A stretch of 64,000 nt of DNA from Deltaproteobacteria bacterium (GCA_016214955.1 JACRMN010000022.1:62001-126000), one strand, 5' to 3'; counted from the stretch's first letter, positions 8,001 to 17,765 are shown. Made by a program: numbers and translations. Notes: a model not told the origin generated them from the letters alone.

Positions 8001-8792
8001 GTGCGACTCCTCTTCCTCGGCGACGTCTTCGGCAAGCCCGGCCGCGAGGCGGTGAAGCGGCTGGTGCCGCGGCTCATCGCCGGCCGCGCCATCGACCTGG
8101 TGGTGGCCAACGCCGAGAACAGCGCCAGCGGCATCGGGGTCACGCCCGAGTCGGCCGACGAGCTGCTGGCGGCCGAGGTGGACCTGCTCACCAGCGGCAA
8201 CCACATCTGGGCGAAGCGCGAGATCCTCCCCTACCTCGACAGGTCCGGCTGCCGGCTGCTGCGCCCCGCCAACTACCCCAGGGGCGCGCCCGGGCGCGGC
8301 CGCACCGTCATCTCCACCCCCGACGGCCGCAAGCTCGGGGTGGTGAACCTCGAGGGCCGGGTCTTCATGAAGAACCTCGACGACCCCTTCGCGGTGGGGC
8401 TGGCCGAGGTGGAGGCGCTGCGGGCCGAGGGCGTGCGCTGCATCCTGGTGGACATGCACTGCGAGGCCACCAGCGAGAAGAACGCCATGGGCTGGTTCCT
8501 CGACGGCAAGGTCTCGGCGGTGCTGGGCACCCACACCCACGTGCAGACAGCCGACGCCCGGGTGCTGCCCGGCGGCACCGCCTTCGTCACCGACGTGGGG
8601 ATGTGCGGCCCCTGGGACTCGGTCATCGGCGTGAAGAAGGAGCTGGTGCTGCAGCGCTTCCTGCAGCAGCGGCCAGTGAGCTTCGAGCCCGCCAAGCGGG
8701 AGACCCACCTGCAGGGCGCCATCGTCGAGATCGACGAGGCCACCGGCAAGGCGCTGGGCATCGAGCGCGTGCAGGAGCGGCTGCCGGACTGA
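8001..8792 (+). CDS. YmdB-family metallophosphoesterase
   Basis: This 263-residue protein belongs to the YmdB/TIGR00282 family of binuclear metallophosphoesterases that hydrolyse 2',3'-cyclic nucleotides in Bacillus. Metal-binding residues are visible as GDVFG (D8), NAEN (E39, N40), SGNHIW (N67, H68), the DMHCEATSEK segment and GTHTHVQTAD. The GTG at 8001 is the start that puts LLFLGDVFGKPG at the N-terminus, as expected for the family. It sits downstream of fau in the same direction. The in vivo role in this organism is not known. Confidence 0.85.
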   Translation: MRLLFLGDVFGKPGREAVKRLVPRLIAGRAIDLVVANAENSASGIGVTPESADELLAAEVDLLTSGNHIWAKREILPYLDRSGCRLLRPANYPRGAPGRGRTVISTPDGRKLGVVNLEGRVFMKNLDDPFAVGLAEVEALRAEGVRCILVDMHCEATSEKNAMGWFLDGKVSAVLGTHTHVQTADARVLPGGTAFVTDVGMCGPWDSVIGVKKELVLQRFLQQRPVSFEPAKRETHLQGAIVEIDEATGKALGIERVQERLPD

Positions 8793-8831
8793 GCCGGATC
8801 GGCTCGCCTCTCGACTCCGGCCGCCTCGCGG

Positions 8832-10109
8832 CTACCCCTCGGCCACCAGCAGCGCGTAGTTCCGCTTGCCCTTCTGCAGGAGCAGGTAGCTGCCGCAGAG
8901 CAGCGCCTCGCCCTGGATCCGGTCCTCGGCGGCGGCGATGGGAGCGCCGTTGAGCGAGAAGCCCTTGCCCTGGATGCCGCGGCGGGCGTCGCCCTTGGAG
9001 GTGGCCAGGCCGCACTTCACCAGCGCGTCGGCGGCGGTGAGCGCCAGGAGCTCGGCCCGCGCCAGGCGGGTGGTGGGGATCTCGCCGGCCAGCACCGCGA
9101 AGGTGGCGGGCGTGGCGGCCCGGAGGTCGGCGCCGCCGAAGAGGATGCGGCTCGCCTCGACAACGCCCTTGCGCGTCTCGGCGCCGTGGATGCGGTCGGT
9201 CATCTCCTCGGCCAGCCGGCGCTGGGCGGTCCGCTTGCCCGGGTCCCGCTGGTGGTCGGAGAGGAGCGAGCCGATCTCCTCCAGGGAGAAGAAGGTGAAG
9301 TACTTGAGCCAGCGCTCCACGTCGCGGTCGTCGCTGTTGAGCCAGAACTGGAAGAACTTGTAGGGCGAGGTCTTCCGGGGGTCGAGGTAGACGGCCCCCT
9401 CCTCGCTCTTGCCGAACTTGGCGCCCGAGGCGGTGGTGAGGAGCGGCAGCGTCAGGCCGTGGGCGGCGGCCCCCTCCTTGCGCGAGATGAGCTCGGCGCC
9501 GGCGGTGATGTTGCCCCACTGGTCGCTGCCGCCCATCTGCAGCTCGCAGCGCTCCGTCTTCCAGAGGTGCCAGAAGTCGTACGCCTGGATCAGCATGTAG
9601 GTGAACTCGGTGTAGGAGATGCCGGTCTCCATCCGGTTCTTCACCGAGTCCTTGGCCAGCATGTAGTTGACGGTGAAGTGCTTGCCGGCGTCGCGCAGGA
9701 ACTCCATGAGCCCGAGCGGCCGCAGCCAGTCGGCGTTGTTGCGCACCCGGGCGGCGTTCTCGCCCTCGAAGGAGAGGAAGCGGGTGAGCTGGGCCCGCTG
9801 GCAGGCGACGTTGTGGTCGATCTGCTCCAGCGACAGCACCGGCCGCTCGCTGCGCTTGCCCGAGGGGTCGCCCACCATGCCGGTGCCGCCGCCGACGATG
9901 ACGATGGGCGTGCCGCCGCAGCGCTGCAGCCAGGCCAGCGCCATCACCGGCACCAGGTTGCCCACGTGGAGCGAGTCGGCGGTGGGGTCGAAGCCGACGT
10001 AGCCGGTGATGGGTCCCTGGGCCAGGCGCTCGGCGAGGCCGGGGGTGACGTCCTGGACGAAGTTGCGCGCCGAGAGCTCGTCGACGAAGGTGGGGCGTGG
10101 GGCGGACAT
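8832..10109 (-). CDS. tyrS: Tyrosyl-tRNA synthetase
   Basis: The 425-residue product charges tRNA-Tyr. The class I HIGH motif appears as HVGN at residues 48-51 and the KMSKS loop as KFGKS at residues 231-235, the form of the E. coli-like bacterial enzyme. Tyrosine-recognition residues lie in [13 protein letters not shown] and in [10 protein letters not shown] with GGSDQWGN. The C-terminal S4-like RNA-binding domain contains [16 protein letters not shown]. Length and domains are complete. It is convergent with the YmdB-like gene. Confidence 0.96.
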   Translation of the reverse strand: MSAPRPTFVDELSARNFVQDVTPGLAERLAQGPITGYVGFDPTADSLHVGNLVPVMALAWLQRCGGTPIVIVGGGTGMVGDPSGKRSERPVLSLEQIDHNVACQRAQLTRFLSFEGENAARVRNNADWLRPLGLMEFLRDAGKHFTVNYMLAKDSVKNRMETGISYTEFTYMLIQAYDFWHLWKTERCELQMGGSDQWGNITAGAELISRKEGAAAHGLTLPLLTTASGAKFGKSEEGAVYLDPRKTSPYKFFQFWLNSDDRDVERWLKYFTFFSLEEIGSLLSDHQRDPGKRTAQRRLAEEMTDRIHGAETRKGVVEASRILFGGADLRAATPATFAVLAGEIPTTRLARAELLALTAADALVKCGLATSKGDARRGIQGKGFSLNGAPIAAAEDRIQGEALLCGSYLLLQKGKRNYALLVAEG

Positions 10110-10143
10110 GGGGCGGCGAGCTTAGGGGCGCGGGGCCGCGGTT

Positions 10144-10755
10144 TCAAGCGCGGCGTCCGGCGCGCAGCCCCTTCCCCACCACGTACACCTCGTAGGAGGA
10201 CTCGCGGGTGGCCTGGGGGCGGGCCACGTCCACCCGCTCGAAGACCGCGGCCACCTCATTCTTGAAGACCGGGAAGTCGCCGCCCATGAAGACCTTGGCC
10301 ACGAAGTTGCCGCCGGGCTTGAGCGTGTGCACCGCCACCCCCAGCGCCATGCGGCACAGCTCCAGCGAGCGGGCCTCGTCGGTCACCTTGATGCCGATGG
10401 TCTTGGGGGCCATGTCGCTGGTGACGAGGTCGAAGGGGTCGGGGTACAGGGCCCGGATGCGCTCCAGCGCGTCGGGCGCCAGCAGGTCGAGCACCGCGGT
10501 GCGGACCCAGCGCTTGCCCAGGTTGCGGATGGGCTCCAGGTCCACCCCCACCACCACGCCCTTCTCCCCCGTCAGCTCCGCCAGCACCTGGAGGAAGCCG
10601 CCCGGAGCCGCCCCCAGGTCGAGCACCGCCTGGCCGCGCGAGAGCAGGTGGTGGCGCTTCACGATCTCGTCGATCTTGAAGGCCGAGCGGGCGCGCAGCC
10701 CCTGCTCCTTGGCGCGGCGGTAGTAGAAGTCCTTGGGGTCGTAGGGCTTGGTCAT
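10144..10755 (-). CDS. rlmE: 23S rRNA 2'-O-ribose methyltransferase (RrmJ/FtsJ)
   Basis: This 203-residue SAM-dependent enzyme methylates U2552 of 23S rRNA in the A-loop. The SAM site is LDLGAAPGGFLQVL. The catalytic K-D-K-E set is recognisable: a Lys in the N-terminal RARSAFKIDEI, Asp in TSDMAP, Lys in GGNFVAKVF and Glu in ESSYEVY. The ATG at 10755 is preferred over the longer open frame because MTKPYDPKDFYYRRAKEQG is the typical start. It lies upstream of tyrS with a 34-base gap, so the two may be co-transcribed. Confidence 0.93.
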   Translation of the reverse strand: MTKPYDPKDFYYRRAKEQGLRARSAFKIDEIVKRHHLLSRGQAVLDLGAAPGGFLQVLAELTGEKGVVVGVDLEPIRNLGKRWVRTAVLDLLAPDALERIRALYPDPFDLVTSDMAPKTIGIKVTDEARSLELCRMALGVAVHTLKPGGNFVAKVFMGGDFPVFKNEVAAVFERVDVARPQATRESSYEVYVVGKGLRAGRRA

Positions 10756-10831
10756 GGGAGCGGCGGGATCGGGGGAATTGCCCGCCGGCCTCACGGGCAC
10801 TATCCTCGCCGCGTTCTCCCCGTCAAGCGGC

Positions 10832-11215
10832 ATGCCCTCCCCGAGAGCCCTCCTGGTGTCCCTGCCCGTGGCCCTCGCGGGCGCGTGGGCCCTGGCGAGC
10901 GGCACGATGCGGGTGGAGGAGCTGCGCCGCGAGATGTCGCGCATCGACGCCGCCGGCCGCGCCGAGGGCGAGTCCTTCCTCAAGACCTTCGAGGGCGCCC
11001 ACGCCGACAAGCAGCTCCAGCACTTCGACGAGCGGCGCCGGCTGGCCCTGGAGCAGGCCCGCGCCCGCCGCGATCAGCTTCTCGGGGTGCTGGGCCTGGT
11101 GGCCTCGGCGCTGCTGCTCGCCGGCATCACCATCGTGGGCCGCATCGGCGCCGAGGTGACGCGGGAGCGGGCGCGCGCCGAGCGGCCGCCACCCGGGGCC
11201 GGACCGGGCGGATAG
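10832..11215 (+). CDS. Small membrane protein with coiled-coil region
   Basis: The 127-residue product has two hydrophobic segments, at about residues 8-23 (LVSLPVALAGAWALA) and 82-103 (LLGVLGLVASALLLAGITIV). Between them lies a charged, probably coiled-coil helix rich in Arg, Glu, Gln and Ala (residues 28-80). The tail is Arg- and Pro-rich. This suggests a helical hairpin with the charged part on one side of the inner membrane. It is divergent from rlmE. No family recognised; the ATG at 10832 is the first plausible one. Confidence 0.6.
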   Translation: MPSPRALLVSLPVALAGAWALASGTMRVEELRREMSRIDAAGRAEGESFLKTFEGAHADKQLQHFDERRRLALEQARARRDQLLGVLGLVASALLLAGITIVGRIGAEVTRERARAERPPPGAGPGG

Positions 11216-11312
11216 AGCACCGCCGCGGTCGGGAATGCCTTCTCGTCCCGCGCCCTTGTGACGTCGCGGGCCGCGCGCAGCGGCCTTGACGGGATGCGAG
11301 CCGGAGCGGTAA

Positions 11313-11666
<354 letters not shown>

Positions 11667-11707
11667 CTGCCCCGAAGGTCCGCGCCTCGCGCGGGACCTG
11701 CGCCGGT

Positions 11708-11748
11708 GCCCCGCACGCCCTAAGAGGAGTGCGGGGCATCCGCTTTTT
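11708..11748 (+). terminator. Rho-independent terminator of the ferredoxin gene
   Basis: Perfect 9-base arms GCCCCGCAC (11708-11716) and GTGCGGGGC (11729-11737) are followed by a TTTTT run at 11744-11748. Confidence 0.85.
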
Positions 11749-11787
11749 CACCGCTCGAAGCCTTCTCCGCTCGAAAGAGGCTCACGC

Positions 11788-13431
11788 ATGGCCACGCTCA
11801 CCGGCGGCCGCCTGGTCGCCCGGATGCTGAAGAAGGAGGGGGTGACCACCGCCTTCACCCTCTCCGGCCTCCACATCGCACCCATCCTGGCCGGCTGCGT
11901 GGACGAAGGCATCCGGCTGGTGGACACGCGACACGAGCAGGCGGCGGCCCACGCGGCCGACGCCTGGGCGCGGCTCACCCGCGGCGTGGGCGTGGCCATC
12001 GTCACCGCCGGCCCGGGCGTCACCGACGCCATCACCGGCGTGGCCAACGCCTGGGCCGCCAACGTGCCGCTGCTCCTGCTCGGCGGCGCCGCGCCCATCT
12101 TCAACCTGGGGCGCGGCTCGCTCCAGGAGATGCCGCAGACCCAGCTCTTCCAGGGAATCACGAAGTGGTCCGACCGCGTGCCCACCGCCGAGCTGGTGCC
12201 GGGCTACCTGGCCAAGGCCTTCCGGGTGGCGCGCGCCGGGCGCCCCGGCCCGGTGTTCCTGGAGATCCCCTGGGACGTGCTCTCCAACGGCGCCGACGAG
12301 GAGCTGGCCGAGGCCCAGCGGCTCTACCGCACCGACGCCCGCCAGCCGGGCGACCCGGCGAAGATCGAGGAGGCGCTCCGGCTCCTGGCCGCCGCCGAGC
12401 GGCCGGTGGTGCTGGCCGGCTCGGCCGTCTACTGGGACGGCGCCGCCGAGACACTCGACCGGCTGGCGCGCAAGACCGGCGTGCCCGTGTACCTGAACGG
12501 CATGGGGCGCGGCTGCCTGCCGGTGGACCACCCCTCCTTCCTGCAGCTCTCGCGCAAGGAGGCGCTGGGGAAGGCCGACGTGGTGCTGGCGGTGGGCACG
12601 CCGCTCGACTTCCGCGTGGGCTACGGCGCCGAGCCCACCTTCGCCGCCGGCGCCCGGGTCATCCAGGTGGACGTGGAGGGGGCGGAGATCGGCCGCAACC
12701 GGCCCATCGAGGTGGGCTTGCTGGGCGACGCCCGGAGCGTGCTCTCGCAGCTCGAGGAGGGCGCGGCGCAGCGCTGGGGCGGGAGCATGTGGCTGGCGGC
12801 GCTGCGGCTCGCCGAGAGCCAGAAGAAGGAGAAGCAGCAGGAGTACGAGCAGAGCGGCCAGAAGCCCATCCACCACTTCCGGCTGGCCCAGGCCATCGAT
12901 CGGGTGGCGGGCAAGCAGGACGTCACCTACGTGGCCGACGGCGGCAACGTGGTGGCGGTGGCCGCCAAGGTGCTGCGGGTGCCGGGGCCGGGCCGCTGGC
13001 TCGACCCGGGGCCGCTCGGCTGCCTGGGCGTGGGCGCCCCCTTCGCCATCGCCGCCAAGCTGCTGGCCCCGGAGCGGCCGGTCTGCGTCATCCAGGGCGA
13101 CGGCTCCTTCGGCCTCAACGGCATGGACTTCGAGACCGCGGTCCGCTTCAAGCTGCCCATGGTGATCGTGGTCGGCAACGACGCCGCCTGGGGCCAGATC
13201 CTCATCCCGCAGCGGGCCATGCACGGCGCCGAGGCGGCGACGCGGCTCGCCCCCACCCGCTACGACCGCATCGTCGAGGCCATGGGGGGCCAGGGCGAGC
13301 ACGTCGAGGACCCCTGGGACCTGGAGCCGGCGCTGGAGCGGGCCTTCGCCTCCGGCGCGGTCTACTGCGTGGACGTGGCCATCGACCCCGAGGCCGCCGC
13401 CGCCTCCGGGGCAGCCGGCTACGCCGTCTAG
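11788..13431 (+). CDS. Thiamine-diphosphate enzyme (acetolactate synthase / 2-hydroxyacyl-CoA lyase-like)
   Basis: The 547-residue product has the three-domain plan of ThDP-dependent decarboxylases and ligases. The N-terminal PYR domain carries the ThDP-activating glutamate E50 in DTRHEQAAAHAAD and the GVAIVTAGPGVTD segment. The middle domain follows at about residues 185-330. The C-terminal PP domain shows the cofactor motif GDGSFGLNGMDFETA ending in VGNDAAWG. The sequence looks nearer to oxalyl-CoA decarboxylase/2-hydroxyacyl-CoA lyase than to IlvB, but substrate cannot be fixed by eye. No small regulatory ilvN-type gene follows; instead an isochorismatase-like hydrolase lies 33 bases downstream, probably in the same operon. 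Confidence 0.8.
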   Translation: MATLTGGRLVARMLKKEGVTTAFTLSGLHIAPILAGCVDEGIRLVDTRHEQAAAHAADAWARLTRGVGVAIVTAGPGVTDAITGVANAWAANVPLLLLGGAAPIFNLGRGSLQEMPQTQLFQGITKWSDRVPTAELVPGYLAKAFRVARAGRPGPVFLEIPWDVLSNGADEELAEAQRLYRTDARQPGDPAKIEEALRLLAAAERPVVLAGSAVYWDGAAETLDRLARKTGVPVYLNGMGRGCLPVDHPSFLQLSRKEALGKADVVLAVGTPLDFRVGYGAEPTFAAGARVIQVDVEGAEIGRNRPIEVGLLGDARSVLSQLEEGAAQRWGGSMWLAALRLAESQKKEKQQEYEQSGQKPIHHFRLAQAIDRVAGKQDVTYVADGGNVVAVAAKVLRVPGPGRWLDPGPLGCLGVGAPFAIAAKLLAPERPVCVIQGDGSFGLNGMDFETAVRFKLPMVIVVGNDAAWGQILIPQRAMHGAEAATRLAPTRYDRIVEAMGGQGEHVEDPWDLEPALERAFASGAVYCVDVAIDPEAAAASGAAGYAV

Positions 13432-13464
13432 GTGCTAGATTCGGCGCTCCCGCGAGGAGGACCC

Positions 13465-14013
13465 GTGAAGACTCCCAGGCTCGACCGCAAGAACGCCGCC
13501 GTGGTGGTGATCGACATCCAGGAGCGGCTGGTGCCGGTGATGTGGAACTTCGCCCCGGTGGAGAAGTACGCCAAGGCGCTCATCCAGGCGGGCAGGGAGC
13601 TGGGCCTGCCCGTGCTCTGCACCGAGCAGTATCCCAAGGGGCTCGGCCCCACCCACGCGCCCATCCGCGAGCTCTTGCCCTCGCCGCCGCTCGTGAAGAT
13701 GCACTTCTCCTGCGGCGCCGACCCGGGCTTCGTGAAGGCGCTGCGCGACACCGGCAGGAAGCAGGTGGTGGTGGCGGGCATGGAGACCCACGTCTGCGTC
13801 TTCCAGACCTGCCGCGATCTCGTGGACCAGGGGTACGAGGTCTTCCTCTGCGTCGACGCCGTCACCAGCCGGATGGAGGAGCACCGGCGCGTGGCCATCG
13901 AGCAGATGCGCGGGTTCGGGGTGGTGGTGACCTCGGCCGAGACCGTCATCTTCGACCTGCTCCACGAGGCCGGCACCCCCGAGTTCAAGCGGGTTTCGCC
14001 CTTCGTGAAATAG
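13465..14013 (+). CDS. Isochorismatase-family cysteine hydrolase
   Basis: This 182-residue protein has the catalytic triad of the isochorismatase/nicotinamidase superfamily: D17 in VVIDIQERL, K78 in LVKMHFSC and C111 in GMETHVCVFQT. Members hydrolyse vinyl ethers, amides or carbamates; the ETHVC form occurs in many uncharacterised bacterial members. The GTG at 13465 is chosen because GAGGAGG lies 4-10 bases upstream. It closely follows the ThDP enzyme, suggesting a joint catabolic role, but no pathway can be named. The next element is tRNA-Pro. Confidence 0.83.
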   Translation: MKTPRLDRKNAAVVVIDIQERLVPVMWNFAPVEKYAKALIQAGRELGLPVLCTEQYPKGLGPTHAPIRELLPSPPLVKMHFSCGADPGFVKALRDTGRKQVVVAGMETHVCVFQTCRDLVDQGYEVFLCVDAVTSRMEEHRRVAIEQMRGFGVVVTSAETVIFDLLHEAGTPEFKRVSPFVK

Positions 14014-14081
14014 CAGCGGGGTCGCGGAGCCCCGTTGACCCTGTATCGCCGCGGTGTTACCTATCCCCTCCCCGCAGTTCC

Positions 14082-14158
<77 letters not shown>

Positions 14159-14162
14159 TCTG

Positions 14163-14213
14163 AAGGCCCCGACGTGGCTCCGGTCTCCGGAACGCGTCGG
14201 GGCCTTCTCTTTT
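14163..14213 (+). terminator. Rho-independent terminator after tRNA-Pro
   Basis: Perfect 12-base arms AAGGCCCCGACG (14163-14174) and CGTCGGGGCCTT (14195-14206), then CTCTTTT. Confidence 0.88.
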
Positions 14214-14642
14214 CGGGTCCGCGGGGCCCAGCAGCAAGGCAGCGGCAACGGGACGGGACTCCCGGGGCGGCAAGCCGAGAGTGAGCCAGTTCAGGCCGGC
14301 GCGCAGGTTCGGCCCCGCGGGCGGGCCTTGCGGTCTATCCGGCGCGCGTGTCTCGTCGCGGCCGCCTCTTCCTGGGCCCTGTCTCGTCGGCCTCCTCGAA
14401 CAGGGGCCTTCGCTCTTCCGGCCTCCGCCCCCAGCGCTCAATCCGCCGTCGCGCTGACCATGGACGACAACAGCGACGAGTGGAACCCTCGCCGTGAAGG
14501 ATGCGGAACCACCAGGGCGCCGCCGGTCGAGCCCGAGGGTCCTCGGCCAACGCTCGACGCGCTCGGCGGGAGGGAGCCGAGGCATCTCGCTCCGCGAGCT
14601 CGATGAGCGGTGTGGGGATTCCGCAGGACCCCGGGAGGGCAC
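14214..14642. other. Intergenic region before the serine protease gene
   Basis: No gene or RNA is recognisable in these 429 bases. Short direct repeats of TCTCGTCG occur near 14350 and 14382. The open frames are Arg/Pro-rich shadows. The upstream terminator makes this the likely promoter region of the protease gene, but no clear promoter hexamers were seen. Confidence 0.5.
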
Positions 14643-16043
14643 ATGTGGACGACTCGCGCGTGCAAGCTGGCATGTCTCGGCGGAGCCCTGGCCCTGGCGG
14701 CCTGTTCTGGCGGCGGCGACAGCCTGCCCCGAGGCCACACCATCGGCGGATCGGTCGCAGGCCTCTCCGGAAGCGGACTGGTGCTGGCCACGGGCGGGCA
14801 AGCGAACCTGCCGGTGTCGGCGGGTCAGGCAGCCTTCACCTTTGCGAGCGCGGTCCCGGCGGGGACGGCGTACGAGGTCACGGTCGCCACCCAGCCGAGC
14901 ACACCCCGGCAGACCTGCCTGGTGGTCGGTGGCAAAGGCACGGTGGGAGACGCGAACGTCACCGGCATCACCGTCATCTGCACTGCCGCCCCGGACGACT
15001 ACACGAGCATCACCACCGGGCCTCGCGCGGTGATCCAGCTCATCGATGGCCACGGGAGGTACTGCAGCGGCACGGCCTTCGTGGCCGCCCGGGTGCCAGC
15101 CGCCCCGGTCTACGTCCTCACCGCCGGCCACTGCTACGCCATCACCTTCGCCGATGAGGTGTTCGCCGACGTGGCCAACGATGCCGGGATCGCCGCCCAC
15201 TTCAACGGCTTCGTGGATGCACCGCCGGAGCAGCGCTTCTCCGTACCGGTGAGCACCGTCCGCTACTCGACGATGTGGGGTCAGGACCTCTCCCTGCTCG
15301 AGCTCGCGGCCACCCAGGCCGAGCTCTCGGCGCTCGGGGTCGAGCTGCCCACCCTGGCCGCGCAACCCCCGACCAGCGGAGTGGTCTTCACGTACGGCTA
15401 CCGCGACGACGACCCGCTCATGCGGCGCACGGACTGCGTGCTCGGCCCCCGTACCTGGCTCAAGGAGACCGTGTGGAGCTGGTGGGCGCCGTTCCGGGGA
15501 GAGTGCCCCACCACGTACATCCGGGCGGGCGCCAGCGGCTCCCCGGTCTTTGCCGTCGATACGAGCGAGTTCTTCGGTGTGGTGAACACCGTGAGCGAGG
15601 AGCTCTTGGCCCCGCTCTGCGAGCTGAACTACCCGTGCGAGCTGCGGCCCGTCGGCGCGGAGAACGTTCCACTCCGCGCGTACTTCCAGGACGCCACCCG
15701 GCTGCACGGCTGCTTCACTGCGGACGGGCTCTTCGACAGGGCGCTGTCCGAGTGCGGCCTGCCCGGCTCCACCTTCGGCCTGCAGGCGGCGGGGCAGGCC
15801 AACCAGCTCGCCGTCACCGCCAATACCGCTGGAGTCGCCGCCGGGGCCTACCGGTGGAAGGTGACGCCGCTCGCAACCTTCGACCCGGTCGACGCGGCAG
15901 GCTACAGCGCACCCAGCACCAGCCCGACCATCCTCTTCACGCCGCCCGCAGCGCGTTACGTGGTCTCGGCGGTGAGCGACACGGAGTACGCTCCTGCGGG
16001 GCTCGATCCGCTCGCGGTCCATGCGGTGATCAGGTGGCAATGA
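14643..16043 (+). CDS. Secreted trypsin-like serine protease lipoprotein
   Basis: The 466-residue product starts with a lipoprotein signal (MWTTRACKLACLGGALALAAC, lipid cysteine C21). Residues 35-112 form a beta-rich segment beginning IGGSVAGLSGSGLVL, a repeat often placed N-terminally in myxobacterial surface proteins. A chymotrypsin-fold protease domain follows, with H163 in LTAGHC, D215 in GQDLSLLEL and S298 in GASGSP, in the expected order. The last 90 residues are an extra beta domain. GGAGGG precedes the ATG. It is convergent with two LuxR-type regulators. Probably an active extracellular protease; substrate unknown. Confidence 0.82.
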   Translation: MWTTRACKLACLGGALALAACSGGGDSLPRGHTIGGSVAGLSGSGLVLATGGQANLPVSAGQAAFTFASAVPAGTAYEVTVATQPSTPRQTCLVVGGKGTVGDANVTGITVICTAAPDDYTSITTGPRAVIQLIDGHGRYCSGTAFVAARVPAAPVYVLTAGHCYAITFADEVFADVANDAGIAAHFNGFVDAPPEQRFSVPVSTVRYSTMWGQDLSLLELAATQAELSALGVELPTLAAQPPTSGVVFTYGYRDDDPLMRRTDCVLGPRTWLKETVWSWWAPFRGECPTTYIRAGASGSPVFAVDTSEFFGVVNTVSEELLAPLCELNYPCELRPVGAENVPLRAYFQDATRLHGCFTADGLFDRALSECGLPGSTFGLQAAGQANQLAVTANTAGVAAGAYRWKVTPLATFDPVDAAGYSAPSTSPTILFTPPAARYVVSAVSDTEYAPAGLDPLAVHAVIRWQ

Positions 16044-16101
16044 GGCAGCGTCGCGAGGAGGCACCACCGCCATGCAGCGAGAGGGATTCGGTCTGGAATC
16101 C

Positions 16102-17142
16102 CTAGGTGCGCCACCGCGCGTCAGCTCGTTGCTGTGAGGCGGCACCGCTCCCGATGCCCACCGCCCGCCCGAAGGCGAGCATCTCCGGCCTGGTGCGCAG
16201 CCCGAGCTTCCGCCTTGCCGAGGCGAGGTGGGCCGCCACCGTCGAGGGCGCGAGCCCGAGCAGGTAGGCCACGTACTTGTTGGAGTGCCCGAGCGCCGCG
16301 TGCGCAAGCACGCTGCGCTCCCGGTCGGTGAGGGCGCGCGGGTCGTACACCCGCGGCTCGTTGCGCCGGGCGAGGACGATGCGCCGCCCGTCTGACTCGC
16401 AGCGGTCGACGAGCGTCCAGCGCCCGTCGACGAGCCCGGTCCAGAGGTCGGCCGCCTCCTCCGGTGACGCTCGGCGCAGCGAGCCGCGCGCCCGCTCCAC
16501 CCGGCGCACGGCCGCGGCCAGGCTCTCGCGGACGTCGGCGCCGCGCGCCTCCGACGCCGCATGGTGCACCCGGCCGCCGGGGTCCAGCACTGCCTCGACC
16601 TCGGCGCCAGGTGACGGTGCCTGCCGGATCCGGTCGCGCAGGCGCAGCGCGGTGGTGAGGTGCGCGGAGAGGAGGCGGAGCCCGTGGACGGTGCGCGGCG
16701 GGAGGCGGCGCTGGCCGCGGAAGGGGATGCCGATGTCGAGGAGCGCCTGCCCGGGAGCCCCGGCGAGGATCCCCCACGAGTCGTCGTGGCCCTGGGAGGC
16801 GAAGAGGAGCCGGGTGAGCTGCTCCGCCAGCCATCCGCTGCGCCTGGCGCTGGCCAGCGCGCGCCTCACGACGGGCCAGGGGTGGAAGATGCGCCGGACC
16901 TGGCCGGCCGGGGCCCTGGCGAGGAGGCTGTCGAGCGTGGTGCTCCAGCTGCGATCGTGTCCGCGCTGGGCAGTGGCGCGCCCCCGCAGCCCTCCCGCGG
17001 GCGTTCCCTCGTGGATGCGCGCCGTGAGTCCTTCGCCGAGGTCGAGCGATGCGAGCGCCTCGAGCAGCCTCGAGAGCCACTCCTCGTCATCGCCGGCGGG
17101 CGCATAGCAGGCCTCTACGGCGGCGATGAGGTCGAAGGTCAC
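16102..17142 (-). CDS. LuxR-family transcriptional regulator with large N-terminal domain
   Basis: The 346-residue product ends in a LuxR-type helix-turn-helix (about residues 267-325) beginning ALTDRERSVLAHAALGHSNK, with recognition helix PSTVAAHLASARRKL. The N-terminal 260 residues resemble no domain I can name with confidence; they could be a GAF-like sensor, as in other stand-alone LuxR proteins. No receiver-type phosphorylation site is seen. Its GTG start overlaps the stop of the upstream regulator gene (GTGA at 17139-17142), so the two are translationally coupled. Confidence 0.75.
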   Translation of the reverse strand: MTFDLIAAVEACYAPAGDDEEWLSRLLEALASLDLGEGLTARIHEGTPAGGLRGRATAQRGHDRSWSTTLDSLLARAPAGQVRRIFHPWPVVRRALASARRSGWLAEQLTRLLFASQGHDDSWGILAGAPGQALLDIGIPFRGQRRLPPRTVHGLRLLSAHLTTALRLRDRIRQAPSPGAEVEAVLDPGGRVHHAASEARGADVRESLAAAVRRVERARGSLRRASPEEAADLWTGLVDGRWTLVDRCESDGRRIVLARRNEPRVYDPRALTDRERSVLAHAALGHSNKYVAYLLGLAPSTVAAHLASARRKLGLRTRPEMLAFGRAVGIGSGAASQQRADARWRT

Positions 17143-17462
17143 GGATCCTCGCGGCCGGCGGCGAGCCAGGCCTGCAGGGCCGCCCGGCCCTCGAGGCCGA
17201 GCTTGCGGTACACCGACGAGAGCTGCTTCGAGACCGTGTGGACGCCGCAGCCGCGCCGTCGCGCGATCTCCGCGTTCGACACGCCTGCACCGGCGAGCCC
17301 GGCCACGGTGCGCTCCGCCGCGGTCAGCACACTCGGAAGTGGCCGCGCCAGCGCCCGCTCTTCGAGGATCGCGTACTCCTCGCCGTCCGCAGCGAAGAAC
17401 CACGCCTCGCGCGATGGGAGGTCGTCGGCCGCTCGACCGTTTCGCCCAGTGCGTTCCGGCAC
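17139..17462 (-). CDS. Short LuxR-type DNA-binding protein
   Basis: This 107-residue protein is little more than a LuxR helix-turn-helix: LTAAERTVAGLAGAGVSNAE followed by the recognition helix VHTVSKQLSSVYRKLGL, with about 47 residues before it. It lacks any sensor or receiver domain. It is coupled by a four-base overlap to the larger LuxR protein, so the two may act together, perhaps as a heterodimer in which only one partner senses a signal. The GTG start has no strong Shine-Dalgarno; an ATG alternative is not available in frame. Confidence 0.7.
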   Translation of the reverse strand: MPERTGRNGRAADDLPSREAWFFAADGEEYAILEERALARPLPSVLTAAERTVAGLAGAGVSNAEIARRRGCGVHTVSKQLSSVYRKLGLEGRAALQAWLAAGREDP

Positions 17463-17765
17463 GCCTGTCCCCCTGAAGACTTCACGGTACCCATCCGGCT
17501 GGGGCTGCGGAGGTCACCGCCCGCTTTCAGCCCAAGCAGGCACCCTCGATGTGGGCTGCGACGCTTGGTCGCGTGTCGGGTGCGCCCAAAGCGTGGTCGC
17601 GCTGGCCATGGACAGACGCGGCGCCAGGGAGCCAGGATTCCCGGGAGAGGCGCATATTCACTAATGGTTGATTCATGGGACCGCCAGGGGCGGTATGAGT
17701 GCAGGCGAGGCAGTATGTTCCTCCGAGGCGGGAGCCGCTGGCGGTCCTTGTGCGGGGAGTCGGCG
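17463..17765. other. Divergent intergenic region between LuxR pair and LRR-like lipoprotein
   Basis: About 300 bases between divergent genes should hold both promoters. The only AT-rich stretch is near 17650-17685 (TATTCACTAATGGTTGATTC), a plausible promoter or regulator site. In-frame codons upstream of 17766 would allow a longer lipoprotein start (for example ATG at 17715), but the signal peptide argues for 17766. Confidence 0.45.
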
